Origin: Verrucosispora sp. WMMD573 | GTDB lineage: Bacteria > Actinomycetota > Actinomycetes > Mycobacteriales > Micromonosporaceae | NCBI RefSeq assembly: GCF_027497175.1 | Contig: NZ_CP114901.1 | Coordinates: 3,472,001 to 3,536,000, forward strand | DNA: 64,000 nt | Reading direction: 5' to 3' | Shown: in pieces, positions 1 to 8,437 of the stretch | Position numbering within the stretch: position 1 is the stretch's first letter | How the letters are laid out: each line of letters opens with the position of its first letter | Notes under the pieces: model-generated | Database searches by the model: none | What the model was told of the DNA's origin: nothing | Seen by the model: the letters and a program-made list of their open reading frames with translations, nothing else | Program-made: the position numbers and the translations under genes

Positions 1-639
1 CCAGTTGTAGACGACGGACACCTTTTCCGTGGGCACACCCCGCGCGACGAGGGTGTCCCGCAGCCCGGGGCAGGGGACCGTGACGTGCTCGGCCCAGCGA
101 TAGGTGAGATCGGTGAATCGGCTCAACGCCGTCTCGGCGGCCCGGCGAGCCAGGCCGCGGGTGAGGAAACCAGTGGCGAAGACCGAGTCGGGCCAGAGGT
201 CCATCACCATCAGCACGTACGGCAGTCCCCACCGAAGCCGGGCTGCCAGGGCCGCGGCAGCCGCCGTGGCCGGTGACGAGTAGACGAGCGCCACATCCGC
301 AGTACGCAGCAGCGAGGAGCCAAGCAGCGTCGATGACGTCGCCCAGGTCAGGTAGTTGAGGGCGCGACCGGCGGCGGACCGGTCGTGGCTCGGATGCAAC
401 GGGGTCCGCAGCACCCGGAGACCGGCTACCTCATCGACGACCGGTCGACGGTGTGAGTAGCCCGGATGAACGATGCCGGTCGGATAGTTGGGCACCCCCG
501 TCAGCACGTCGACCTCAAAGCCCTGCCGCTGTAGGCAGCGAGTGAGACCCAGCGGAAGGTGCACCGGCTCCGGTGGGAAGAACTGGCTGACCAGCGCGAC
601 CCGTGTGGAGACCGGGTCGACAGCGTCGGACCTGGTCAC
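1..639 (-). CDS. Glycosyltransferase family 4-like, 3' end outside window
   Basis: N-terminal 213 codons of a GT-B type glycosyltransferase; the C-terminal nucleotide-sugar domain lies beyond the left edge. Visible landmarks are QFFPPEP near residue 19, GVPNYPTG near residue 49, DLWPDS near residue 137 and VYNW at the cut. This pattern matches the WbuB-like group, some of which transfer FucNAc to a lipid-linked glycan. The GTG start overlaps the TGA of the upstream CapE-like gene in a GTGA junction, so the two are translationally coupled. The substrate is inferred from the neighbours only. Confidence 0.85.
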   Translation of the reverse strand, partial: MTRSDAVDPVSTRVALVSQFFPPEPVHLPLGLTRCLQRQGFEVDVLTGVPNYPTGIVHPGYSHRRPVVDEVAGLRVLRTPLHPSHDRSAAGRALNYLTWATSSTLLGSSLLRTADVALVYSSPATAAAAALAARLRWGLPYVLMVMDLWPDSVFATGFLTRGLARRAAETALSRFTDLTYRWAEHVTVPCPGLRDTLVARGVPTEKVSVVYNW

Positions 640-1685
640 CTGCTGTGCATCTCGGTCGGTTGGCCGACCGCGTCCAACTGCGCTCGGATCTCCGGCAGGG
701 TCAGCAGCAGTGACATGATCTCGGGGACGTCCAGTCGCCGAGCGTTGTGCGAGTGGTAGTCCGCGATGTGCTCCTGGCGGGTGTCGCCTTCGTCGAAGTA
801 CAGGGCGTAGTTCAGGTCTCGGCTGTCGATCGGCACCCGCAGGAAGTCGCCGAGGTCCTGCGCTCGGGCCAGGTCCTCGCGGCTGGCCAGGGTTTCGTAC
901 AGCTTCTCGCCGTGCCGGATGCCGAGTACTTCGAACTTTGCCGGCACACCGAACAGATTGCACAGCGCGATGGCGAGATCGGCGATGGTGCAGGCACCGG
1001 CCTTGCGGATGAATATGTCGCCGGGCTGTCCCTGCCGAAACGCATGCTCGACCAGCTCGACGGACTGGCCCAGCGACATGAGGAACCGGGTCATGCTCGG
1101 TTCGGTCACCGTCGGCGCCACACCGTTGCGAATCTGCTCGATGAACAGCGGGATGACCGAGCCTCGCGAATACATCACGTTGCCGTAGCGGACGCAGCAG
1201 ACCCGGGTTTCTGCCAACGGGTTGATCCGCGCGTGTGCCTGGGCGACCTTCTCCATCAGCGCCTTGGTCATGCCCATGGCGTTCACCGGGTAGACGGCCT
1301 TGTCGGTACTGAGCAGCACAAGTGTCTCGACGCCGTTGCGCTCGCATGCGTCGACGACGTTGGCGCTGCCGAGCACGTTGGTCCGGACCGCCTCCAGCGG
1401 GAAGAACTCGCAGGACGGCACCTGCTTGAGAGCCGCGGCGTGGAAGACGAAGTCCACTCCCCGCGCCGCTTTGTGGACGCTGTCGAGATCCCGAACGTCC
1501 CCCACGATGTAGCGCACCCGGTCGTCGCGCAGCCGGTGCCGCATGACGTCCTGCTTGGACTCGTCGCGGCTGAGTACGCGCACGCCGGCCGCGCCGGCGT
1601 CGAGCAGCCGGGAGACCATCGTCTGCCCGAAGGAGCCGGTGCCGCCGGTGATGAGGAAATGGCGGCCCGAAAGTGAGGAGTTCAC
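636..1685 (-). CDS. CapE/FlaA1-type UDP-GlcNAc 4,6-dehydratase/5-epimerase
   Basis: 349-residue extended SDR enzyme. The Rossmann motif GGTGSFG is near residues 14-20, the TDK triad at about 127-129, and MxxxK (M137, K141) replaces the usual YxxxK. That Met-for-Tyr swap marks the inverting dehydratases FlaA1/PseB/CapE. C-terminal motifs such as IRHGEKLYE fit the polysaccharide-biosynthesis family. Expected reaction: UDP-GlcNAc to UDP-2-acetamido-2,6-dideoxy-beta-L-arabino-4-hexulose, the first step to UDP-L-FucNAc or to pseudaminic-type sugars. GTG 1685 is chosen because GGAGG stands six bases upstream; an in-frame extension to 1748 lacks such a site. It is divergent from the 2-epimerase gene; the 226-base gap is comparatively AT-rich and presumably holds both promoters. 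Confidence 0.88.
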   Translation of the reverse strand: MNSSLSGRHFLITGGTGSFGQTMVSRLLDAGAAGVRVLSRDESKQDVMRHRLRDDRVRYIVGDVRDLDSVHKAARGVDFVFHAAALKQVPSCEFFPLEAVRTNVLGSANVVDACERNGVETLVLLSTDKAVYPVNAMGMTKALMEKVAQAHARINPLAETRVCCVRYGNVMYSRGSVIPLFIEQIRNGVAPTVTEPSMTRFLMSLGQSVELVEHAFRQGQPGDIFIRKAGACTIADLAIALCNLFGVPAKFEVLGIRHGEKLYETLASREDLARAQDLGDFLRVPIDSRDLNYALYFDEGDTRQEHIADYHSHNARRLDVPEIMSLLLTLPEIRAQLDAVGQPTEMHSR

Positions 1686-1911
1686 GCTTCCTCCGTCGTT
1701 TGTGGCCCCCGGGGGAGCTGAAGATTCGCGTCGAATCAGACAATACAACTCATCGGTTGTGTGAGGGTGGTAATTCGAAAGGGCGGTTGGGCAATGTGCT
1801 TATGTGACAGTCGTTCGCGCTTTTTGGTGCATCACCTGTCTTTCTGTGGCTCGTTGAAATTGGGTCCGTTGCCGGTCCGTTCGAGGGGTCGGCTCAGCGA
1901 AGGGTGAGGCG

Positions 1912-3036
1912 ATGACACGGGTCATGACCGTGGTGGGAACGCGACCAGAGATCATCCGGTTGTCCCGGATCATCGAGCGATTGGATCGTACGGTCGACCA
2001 TGTACTCATCCACACCGGACAAAATTGGGACCATTCGTTGTCCGACGTCTTCTTCGCCGAGATGAAGATTCGGGAGCCCGACCGCTTCCTCCGGGTGGAC
2101 ACGTCCTCGCTCGGGCGGGTGCTCGGCGGCGTCCTCGTCGGCGTCGAGGAGACGATCCGTGAGCTACGACCGGACGCGCTGCTGGTGCTCGGCGACACCA
2201 ACAGCGCCATCGCCTCGGTGATGGCGCGGCGGATGCGGGTGCCGGTCTACCACATGGAGGCGGGCAACCGATGCTTCGACCTCAACGTGCCGGAGGAGAC
2301 CAACCGTCGTCTGGTCGATCACGTCGCCGACTTCAATCTGGTCTACAGCGAGCACGCTCGCCGCAACCTGCTCGCCGAAGGACTCCACCCCCGACGGATC
2401 CTGCACACCGGATCGCCGATGCGGGAGGTGCTCGATCACTACCGGACCGAGATCGAGGCGTCGCCAGTTCTGCACCAGTTGGAGCTGCAACCCGGGGGCT
2501 ACTTCGTGGTGAGTGCCCACCGGGAGGAGAACGTGGACGATCCCGCCCGACTGCGGCGGCTGCTCGACTGCCTGCGGGCCGTCCGCGCCGAGTGGGGCCT
2601 GCCCGTGTTGGTCTCCACCCATCCACGTACCCGCAAACGGCTGGAGTCACTGACCGACGACGGGACGGACCTTGACGGCATCGCCTTCCACGAGCCGTTT
2701 GGCTTCTTCGACTACGTACGCCTGCAGACCCAGGCCCGGTGCGTCCTGTCCGACAGCGGCACGATCAGCGAGGAGGCCGCGATCCTCGGCTTCCCCGCGG
2801 TGACCCTGCGCGACGCCATGGAGCGGCCGGAGGCGCTCGACGCCGGGGGCATCATCATGACGGGTCTCGACCGTGACGGAATCGTCGAGGCTGTCCGGGT
2901 CGCGGTCGAGCAGGTGGCGGTGGCTGGCGTCCCCTGTCCGGCCGACTACCAGGTCACCGGGACGTCCCGCGCCGTGGTGAACTTCATCCTGTCCACCGTG
3001 CGGCGGCACCACGACTGGGCGGGCATCCGCCGCTGA
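1912..3036 (+). CDS. wecB: UDP-N-acetylglucosamine 2-epimerase (non-hydrolysing)
   Basis: 374-residue WecB/CapG-like enzyme. The N-terminal VVGTRPEIIRLS, the HTGQNWD motif, GDTNS, and HMEAGNRCFD followed by PEETNR are the family signature; SAHREEN and SDSGTISEEA lie in the C-terminal half that holds the UDP. It interconverts the C2 epimers of UDP-HexNAc. Next to a CapE-like enzyme this is the CapG position, where the UDP-FucNAc route ends. The middle enzyme, a CapF-type reductase, is not in the window and may lie past the left edge. ATG 1912 follows a weak GAAGGGTGAGG; ATG 1924 is an alternative. The gene ends just before a strong hairpin. Confidence 0.9.
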   Translation: MTRVMTVVGTRPEIIRLSRIIERLDRTVDHVLIHTGQNWDHSLSDVFFAEMKIREPDRFLRVDTSSLGRVLGGVLVGVEETIRELRPDALLVLGDTNSAIASVMARRMRVPVYHMEAGNRCFDLNVPEETNRRLVDHVADFNLVYSEHARRNLLAEGLHPRRILHTGSPMREVLDHYRTEIEASPVLHQLELQPGGYFVVSAHREENVDDPARLRRLLDCLRAVRAEWGLPVLVSTHPRTRKRLESLTDDGTDLDGIAFHEPFGFFDYVRLQTQARCVLSDSGTISEEAAILGFPAVTLRDAMERPEALDAGGIIMTGLDRDGIVEAVRVAVEQVAVAGVPCPADYQVTGTSRAVVNFILSTVRRHHDWAGIRR

Positions 3037-3044
3037 GCGATGCC

Positions 3045-3083
3045 ACCAGGGGCTGGTGACCGATCCGGTCACCAGCCCCTGGT
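3045..3083. terminator. Bidirectional hairpin terminator
   Basis: An 18-base perfect stem (3045-3062 with 3066-3083) around a 3-base loop lies between the convergent 2-epimerase and membrane dehydratase genes. There is no T-run, as is common in actinobacterial terminators. It ends 14 bases before the stop of the dehydratase gene, so it can serve both. Confidence 0.8.
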
Positions 3084-3096
3084 CGGTACGCGAGTA

Positions 3097-4968
3097 CTAC
3101 CGGGGCAGCGGCAGGCCGCCCAGGACCGTGTCGTTGACGCGACCGGCAGGTTGGGCACAGAGGCGGGCTAGTTCGGCGATGACCTTCTCCGGCTCGTCGA
3201 ACGGGTCGAGGCCGCTCACCTCCAGCGGATCGAGTGGAGGAACCGCGACGTGTGACACAAGCGTGTGCAACGGTCGGGCATCGGTCTCACCGATGCCGAG
3301 CAGGTCCTCGTGCAGCTTCTCGCCCGGACGCAGGCCGGTGTAGACGATCGGCACGTCGCTGCCGGCCTGCTCGGCCATCTGCCGGGCCAGGTCGGCGATC
3401 CGGACCGGCTCGCCCATGTCGAGGACCAGTGCCTCACCGTCGCGGCCGATCTCGGCGGCCTGAAGCAGCAGGTGCACCGCCTCCTGCATGGTCATCAGGT
3501 ACCGCGTCACCTCGGGGTGGGTGACAGTGAGCGGGTTACCCGCCTCGATCTGCCGCTGGAAGGCGGTGACCACGGACCCGCGGCTGCTCAGCACGTTGCC
3601 GAAGCGGACGCTGAGGAAGGTGCCGGGGAAGCGGGAGGCGGCGTGCGCGGTGAGCCGCTCGGTGATCCGCTTGGAGTAGCCGAGAACGCTGATCGGGTCG
3701 GCGGCCTTGTCGGTGGAGATGTTCACGAACTTCGCCACGTCCTGGCAGGCGTCGAGCACCGACAGGGTGCCCCACACGTTGGTCTTCACCGCCTCGCCCG
3801 GGTGTCGTTCGAGCAGGGTGAGATGCTTGAGCGCGGCGGCGTGGAAAATGATCTCCGGACGGCGGTCGCGGATGATCCGCCGGATCGCCTCGTCGTCGCG
3901 CAGGTCGGCCAGGATCAGCTCGGGTCCGTCCAGCATCGCTCGACCGTTGAGCGACATCTGGAGGGCGTGCAGCGCCGACTCGTCGCGGTCGAGCATCATC
4001 AGCTCGCCCGGGTCGGCCTTCATCACCTGTCGACACAGTTCCGAGCCGATAGAGCCGCCGGCGCCGGTGACCAGGATCCGTCGGCCGGTGAGGCCGTTGG
4101 TCCGGACCGCCATCTCGGCGACCATCTGCCGGCGGCCGAGCAGGTCGCTGATCCGTACGTCGCGTACGTCGGTCACGGTGATCCGGTGATCGACCAGATC
4201 GCGTACCGGCGGGATCACCTTGAACGCCGCGCCGGTGTTCAGGGTGGCCTCCCGGATCTGCCGGATGAGGGCGGCATCGGCGTTGGCGACCGAGAAGATC
4301 ACGGTGGTCGCACCGGTGCGGCGTACCGCCTCGGCGACGTCACCGCGACCACCGAGCACCCGGATGCCGTCGACGCAGAGGTTGCGCTTGTCCGGGTCGT
4401 CGTCGAGAGCCCCGACGGGCCGGTAGCGGCCACGTGGGTCGGTGAGCAGCGCGTGGAGCAGTCCCTGGCCGGCATCGCCCATCCCGAACAGCAGCACCGG
4501 GGCCGACGATCGGACGTCCGGACGCAGGGCCAGGTCACGTCGGTGGCGGTAGACGAACCGGACGGCGAGCATGAACAGCAGGGCGAGCGCGCCGCCGACC
4601 AGCGGAGTGCTCCCCGGCACCGGCCGTTCCGGCGCCGGCAGTAAGCCGAGCAGGACGATCGCGACGGTGGTGAGTGCGGTTCCGGCCAGCCCGCGAACCT
4701 CCTGGAGGCTGCCGAGCGGGTGGCGTCCCGAGCGCACCCGGCGCGCCCCGGCCACCGCCACGTGCAGCCCGGCGGCGATCAGTCCACAGCCGGCGGCGCG
4801 GGTCAGCTGGGTGGTGGTGAGGGCGAACTCGTAACGGGTCCAGGCGGCGGCGACGAACCCGCCCACCCAGGCCGTGGCGTCGGTGGCGAGGAACGCCAGG
4901 GTGCGCCACCGGATCCTGCTCCGGCGTGCCGTCGGGCCAGGGTGCCGGCTGGTCTGTGTGTCCCGCAT
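3097..4968 (-). CDS. Membrane-bound UDP-sugar 4,6-dehydratase (PglF/CapD/WbpM family)
   Basis: 623 residues. The N-terminal quarter holds several hydrophobic segments (about residues 22-42, 58-75, 97-112 and 126-140), then a nucleotide-binding-like domain (LLFGMGDAGQG near 160) and the SDR catalytic domain (GAGGSIGSE at about 302-310, STDKA with TDK at 419-421). The length and two-domain plan are those of PglF, WbpM and CapD. In the YxxxK position the sequence reads LGYSK, so the usual Tyr is Leu. Expected reaction: UDP-GlcNAc to the 4-keto-6-deoxy sugar at the membrane. ATG 4968 has AGGAG six bases upstream. It lies downstream of the acetyltransferase, aminotransferase and sugar-phosphate transferase genes, the other steps of a bacillosamine pathway. 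Confidence 0.88.
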   Translation of the reverse strand: MRDTQTSRHPGPTARRSRIRWRTLAFLATDATAWVGGFVAAAWTRYEFALTTTQLTRAAGCGLIAAGLHVAVAGARRVRSGRHPLGSLQEVRGLAGTALTTVAIVLLGLLPAPERPVPGSTPLVGGALALLFMLAVRFVYRHRRDLALRPDVRSSAPVLLFGMGDAGQGLLHALLTDPRGRYRPVGALDDDPDKRNLCVDGIRVLGGRGDVAEAVRRTGATTVIFSVANADAALIRQIREATLNTGAAFKVIPPVRDLVDHRITVTDVRDVRISDLLGRRQMVAEMAVRTNGLTGRRILVTGAGGSIGSELCRQVMKADPGELMMLDRDESALHALQMSLNGRAMLDGPELILADLRDDEAIRRIIRDRRPEIIFHAAALKHLTLLERHPGEAVKTNVWGTLSVLDACQDVAKFVNISTDKAADPISVLGYSKRITERLTAHAASRFPGTFLSVRFGNVLSSRGSVVTAFQRQIEAGNPLTVTHPEVTRYLMTMQEAVHLLLQAAEIGRDGEALVLDMGEPVRIADLARQMAEQAGSDVPIVYTGLRPGEKLHEDLLGIGETDARPLHTLVSHVAVPPLDPLEVSGLDPFDEPEKVIAELARLCAQPAGRVNDTVLGGLPLPR

Positions 4969-5127
4969 CTGCGGCTCCTGTGCTGTCGACCACTTCCGCC
5001 CGGGGCGAGCGGGAAGGAGCAATGCGCTCTTGTCCTTGTTACATGCCAGATGGGCGTTTCGTGGGCTTTTGAGTCATTGATGATTAATCTTGACCGGCCG
5101 GACCGTCGGATCTGGCGAACCGGCGGC

Positions 5128-5772
5128 TCAGCGGGCCGGTACGCCCTTGACCACGACACCGGCCGGCACATCACGCACCACGCAGGCGCCCGCGCCGACA
5201 GTGCTGTCCCGTCCCACCCGCAACCCCTGCAGGATGGCGGCGGTGGTCCCGACGAGGACGCCCTCCGCCAGCTGGCTCTCGCCGCCTATCACGGCCAGCG
5301 GGTTCACCGAGACGTGATCGGCCAGCTCGCAGTCGTGCCCGACGACGCAGTTCTGATTGAGGAGCACGTGCCGCCCGAGGGTGACGTTCGTGGTGATCCG
5401 TACCCCGGCAAAGGCGACCAGCCCGGGTCCGTGCCGCAGGTCCGGGCCGAGCGTGGCGTCGGGGTGTACGAGACTGGCCGCCGGCGTCCCGTACCGATCG
5501 ACCCGTTCGGCGACCGCCCGGCGGACCTGGGGGTCACCGATGCCGATGACGTGATGGGTGTCGACGGGTGCCTCGGCGAACCAGGACAGACCGCCGAGGT
5601 ACGGCACGTCGAGTCGCTGCACCCGCTTGAGGTTCACCTCGCTCGGGCGGTCGTCGACGAAGCCCAGCACCTGCCAGCGAGGCAGCAGGGCGGCGGCGTT
5701 CACGGCGCGGACGATGCTCAGGACATCCCGACCGTGTCCTCCGCAGCCGACGATGACCAGGGGGAGAGTCAC
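5128..5772 (-). CDS. Sugar O/N-acetyltransferase of the NeuD/PglD family
   Basis: 214 residues. The N-terminal half is a small Rossmann-like UDP-sugar binding domain (LVIVGCGGHGRDV at the start), and the C-terminal half is a left-handed beta-helix of hexapeptide repeats (for example VALVGT, LQGLRVGRDSTVGAGACV). This is the PglD/NeuD layout. In the bacillosamine pathway PglD acetylates the 4-amino group made by PglE. The GTG start overlaps the TGA of the aminotransferase gene (GTGA), which also decides the start over a longer in-frame extension. The remaining alternative is O-acetylation of a sialic-acid-type sugar, less likely given the neighbours. Confidence 0.85.
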   Translation of the reverse strand: MTLPLVIVGCGGHGRDVLSIVRAVNAAALLPRWQVLGFVDDRPSEVNLKRVQRLDVPYLGGLSWFAEAPVDTHHVIGIGDPQVRRAVAERVDRYGTPAASLVHPDATLGPDLRHGPGLVAFAGVRITTNVTLGRHVLLNQNCVVGHDCELADHVSVNPLAVIGGESQLAEGVLVGTTAAILQGLRVGRDSTVGAGACVVRDVPAGVVVKGVPAR

Positions 5773-6917
5773 GTCGCCGGGACCCCCGTTCGCACGGCCA
5801 GGAATTCGTCGATCGCCGAGAGGGCGGCGGTGATCTGCGCTTCGGTGAGGACGCTCCCACTGGGCAGGGTCAGACCCTCGGCGTAGAGGCGCTCGGCGGC
5901 ACCGGTGAGCCGTTTCTCCGCATCGGCGTACGCCGGTTGTAGGTGCATCGGCTTCCACACCGGGCGGGTCTCGATGTTCCGGGTGGACAGGTGGGCGGCC
6001 AGGTCCGCCGCGGCCCAGCCGGAGCGGTGCGGGTCGACCCGGATGCTGGTGAGCCAGCAGTTCGAGCCGACATCCTCGGCACCGACCAGGTCTACCCCCG
6101 CTACCGGGGCGAAGAGTTTGGCGTATCGATCGCGCAGCCGCCGTCGCCGATCGATCATCCCGTCCAGCCGAATCAGCTGTGCCCGGCCCAACGCCGCGAG
6201 CAGGTTGCTCAGCCGGTAGTTGTAACCGGTCTCCCGGTGCTCGTAATGCGGGACGGGCTCGCGTGCCTGAGTGGACAGGTACCGCGCCCGGTCGAGCAGT
6301 GCCAGGTCGTCACCGACGAGCATGCCACCACCCGAGGTGGTCATGATCTTGTTCCCGTTGAAGGAGAGGGCCCCGACTCGGCCGAAGGAACCGGCCGGCC
6401 GGCCGAGATGCGTGGCACCGAGCGCCTCCGCGGCGTCCTCGATCACCGCGACGTCGGCGGCGGCGCAGATCGGCAGCAGCGCGGTGTAGTCGGCGCAACT
6501 GCCGAACAGGTCGACCGGGACCACCGCACCGATTCGCTCCCCACGCCTGCGCAGGTCCTGTAGCAGTTCAGCGACGAGGGCGACATCGATGTTGCCGGTG
6601 CGTGGATCGCAGTCGACGAAGACCGGTCGGGCCCCGGTGTAGCGGACCGCGTTGGCGGTGGCGACGAACGTCAGCGTCGGTACCAGCACCACATCCCCCG
6701 GGCCGACGCCCAGCCCCAACAGCGCCAGGTGCAGTGCGGCGGTGCCCGAACTCACCGCCACCGCGCCCCGGGTGCCCACCCGGGCGGCGACCTCTCGCTC
6801 GAAGGCGTCGAGATCCGGACCGGCCGGCGCCACCCAGCCGGAGCGTAGCGCCGCGATCAGGTACGACTCCTCCAGCGGGCCGATGTCCGGCGAGGACAGG
6901 TGAATGGTGTCGGTCAT
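5769..6917 (-). CDS. DegT/DnrJ/EryC1 aminotransferase (PglE-like)
   Basis: 382-residue PLP-dependent sugar aminotransferase. SSGTAALHLAL (about 56-66) is the family cofactor-binding region, EDAAEALG has Asp161 for the PLP nitrogen, and FNGNK puts the Schiff-base lysine at 190. It should aminate the 4-keto sugar made by the membrane dehydratase, with glutamate as donor. The ATG overlaps the stop of the upstream transferase gene (ATGA), so the gene is part of one tightly coupled operon. PseC or LegC-type specificity cannot be excluded by eye. Confidence 0.9.
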   Translation of the reverse strand: MTDTIHLSSPDIGPLEESYLIAALRSGWVAPAGPDLDAFEREVAARVGTRGAVAVSSGTAALHLALLGLGVGPGDVVLVPTLTFVATANAVRYTGARPVFVDCDPRTGNIDVALVAELLQDLRRRGERIGAVVPVDLFGSCADYTALLPICAAADVAVIEDAAEALGATHLGRPAGSFGRVGALSFNGNKIMTTSGGGMLVGDDLALLDRARYLSTQAREPVPHYEHRETGYNYRLSNLLAALGRAQLIRLDGMIDRRRRLRDRYAKLFAPVAGVDLVGAEDVGSNCWLTSIRVDPHRSGWAAADLAAHLSTRNIETRPVWKPMHLQPAYADAEKRLTGAAERLYAEGLTLPSGSVLTEAQITAALSAIDEFLAVRTGVPAT

Positions 6918-7567
6918 CGTCGGCTCCCGAGGAACTCGGGCATGGTGGCGTTGCCCTCGGCCGAGATGCCGTCCTGACGCAGCACTGTGCCGACGGTGGC
7001 GGCCAGGATCGACAGGTCGAGGCGGAGACTGCGGCTGGTCACGTACTCCACGTCGAGCGAGAACTTGGCGTCCCAGTCGAGGCTGTTGCGCCCCCGTACC
7101 TGGGCCAGCCCGGTGATGCCCGGGCGTACCTCGTGCCGTCGCGCCTGGGTGGGCGAGTACCTGCTCAGGTACTCCGGCAGCAGCGGTCGGGGACCGACGA
7201 TGCTCATGTCACCCTTCAGCACGCACCAGAGTGTCGGCAGTTCGTCCAGACTGGTGGCCCGCAGCCAGCGCCCGAGCGGGGTGAGCCGGTCGGCGTCGGT
7301 CAGTAGCCCCCGGGCCGAGTCCGGTGCCCGCATGGTGCGGAATTTGATCAACTCGAACGGTCGGTCGTCCCGGCCGATGCGGCACTGCCGGAACAGCACC
7401 GGTCGGCCCAGCCGCACGGCGACCGCCACCGCGACCACGGCCATCATTGGCGCGGTGAGTAGCAGTAGCACGGTCGCGACGACCACGTCGAACAGCCGCT
7501 TGACCGGGTCGTCCGGCCGCGCTGGCCGGGGCGGGCGCGGCGGCGCGGTCACCGAGGATACGGACAC
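6914..7567 (-). CDS. Lipid-linked sugar-1-phosphate transferase (PglC/WbaP C-domain type)
   Basis: 217 residues, the small monotopic phosphoglycosyltransferase family. After a proline-rich start, KRLFDVVVATVLLLL begins the reentrant membrane helix; QCRIGRDDRPFELIKFRTM, TSLDELPTLWCVLKGDMSIVGPRPLLPEY and GITGLAQVRGRN are the signature blocks, with the catalytic Asp-Glu pair in SLDELP. It should load a UDP-sugar on undecaprenyl phosphate to start a glycan. GTG 7567 follows GGAGG. First gene of the four-gene set; its length matches PglC rather than the long WbaP form. Confidence 0.92.
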   Translation of the reverse strand: MSVSSVTAPPRPPRPARPDDPVKRLFDVVVATVLLLLTAPMMAVVAVAVAVRLGRPVLFRQCRIGRDDRPFELIKFRTMRAPDSARGLLTDADRLTPLGRWLRATSLDELPTLWCVLKGDMSIVGPRPLLPEYLSRYSPTQARRHEVRPGITGLAQVRGRNSLDWDAKFSLDVEYVTSRSLRLDLSILAATVGTVLRQDGISAEGNATMPEFLGSRR

Positions 7568-7750
7568 CGTTCTGACCTCCGTACATCAACCGGGCTAAAG
7601 CGGATAAACGGGTTGTATCAGACTGATCGCTCCCGACATCGGAAAATGGCGACAGTCGACACGGATTCCGACACGTCAACCCGCGAGGACACGCAAAGGA
7701 CACGCGTCCCGGCGTGCCGCGTCACCCCGGGTGTGTCGCGTAGCCCCTGG

Positions 7751-8185
7751 TCAGAGGTCTGTGTTGCCCGCGTCGAGCCGCCGCTGCAACATGATCCGCA
7801 GCGGTAGCGACTCGCCGTCCCGGGCACCCTCACCGACGATCAGCGGGGCCGGGTCGGGCTGCGGATCGGCACCGAGAAGCCTGGCCCGCAGCGAGCGCGG
7901 CACGGTCAGCAGGTGAAAACGACCCTCCACATCGACCGCCCGGCTGCGCGCCCGGTCGATGTACCAGCCGTGCAGGCCGGTCCGGTAGCGGGCCCGGCCA
8001 TCATGCGACCGGGCGACAAGTCGGGTGGTGGCCAGGTCGCGCCGCCGCGCCTCGGCGACGAACGCGCTGACCAGCGCCGCCGCCTCCGCCTGCTCGGCCT
8101 CACGGCGTCGCTGCGCGGCCGCCGCGTGCGCCAGCACCGCCTGCTGCCGCGTCTCCCGCCACTCCGCGCCGCCGTCGCTCCCCAC
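7751..8185 (-). CDS. Conserved actinobacterial protein of unknown function
   Basis: 144 residues. An Ala/Arg/Glu-rich helical first third (REAEQAEAAALVSAFVAEARRR) is followed by a compact region (GLHGWYIDRARSRAVDVEGRFHLLTVP) and an LPLRIMLQRRL tail. I do not assign a function; this looks like a short protein common in related actinomycetes. GTG 8185 is the likely start because further upstream the frame enters a repeat array and becomes Cys/Arg-rich. It faces away from the glycan operon across a 183-base gap (7568-7750) in which I see no clear element. Confidence 0.6.
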   Translation of the reverse strand: MGSDGGAEWRETRQQAVLAHAAAAQRRREAEQAEAAALVSAFVAEARRRDLATTRLVARSHDGRARYRTGLHGWYIDRARSRAVDVEGRFHLLTVPRSLRARLLGADPQPDPAPLIVGEGARDGESLPLRIMLQRRLDAGNTDL

Positions 8186-8280
8186 GACCCGACGGTACGC
8201 CCACCCCCGCCCCGCCCCAACCCTCACCCCGCTGACCTGCTCCCCCCCCCGCCACCCCCGGCATGGCCAGCAACTTCGGC

Positions 8281-8391
8281 GATGTTGCTGTCTCAATCCG
8301 CGTTCCGCGCAGAGGCAGCAGTTCCGGGGATGTTGCTGTCTCAATCCGCGCAGAGGCAGCAGTTTCGGGGATTTTGCTGTCTCAATCCGCG
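8281..8391. repeat. Degenerate tandem array of intergenic repeat family 2
   Basis: Three copies of a 22-base unit (GATGTTGCTGTCTCAATCCG plus CG) start at 8281, 8329 and 8370. Between them are copies of GCAGAGGCAGCAGTT-CGGGG (from 8309 and 8350). GGCAGCAG and TTGCTGTC are partial complements, so each unit can form a hairpin. Words such as CAGTTTCGGGGA are shared with the long palindromes at 25741, 26867 and 33106. It lies between two minus-strand genes, just downstream of tex. Confidence 0.75.
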
Positions 8392-8437
8392 CCGAGACAG
8401 CGACGTCCCTGAGATTGTTTGGGTCTTGAGCTGGGTG

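Noticed and set aside
1686..1911. Riboswitch or attenuator in the divergent glycan gap
   Set aside because: Only a short ACAAC/GTTGT stem is seen; nothing matches a known aptamer.
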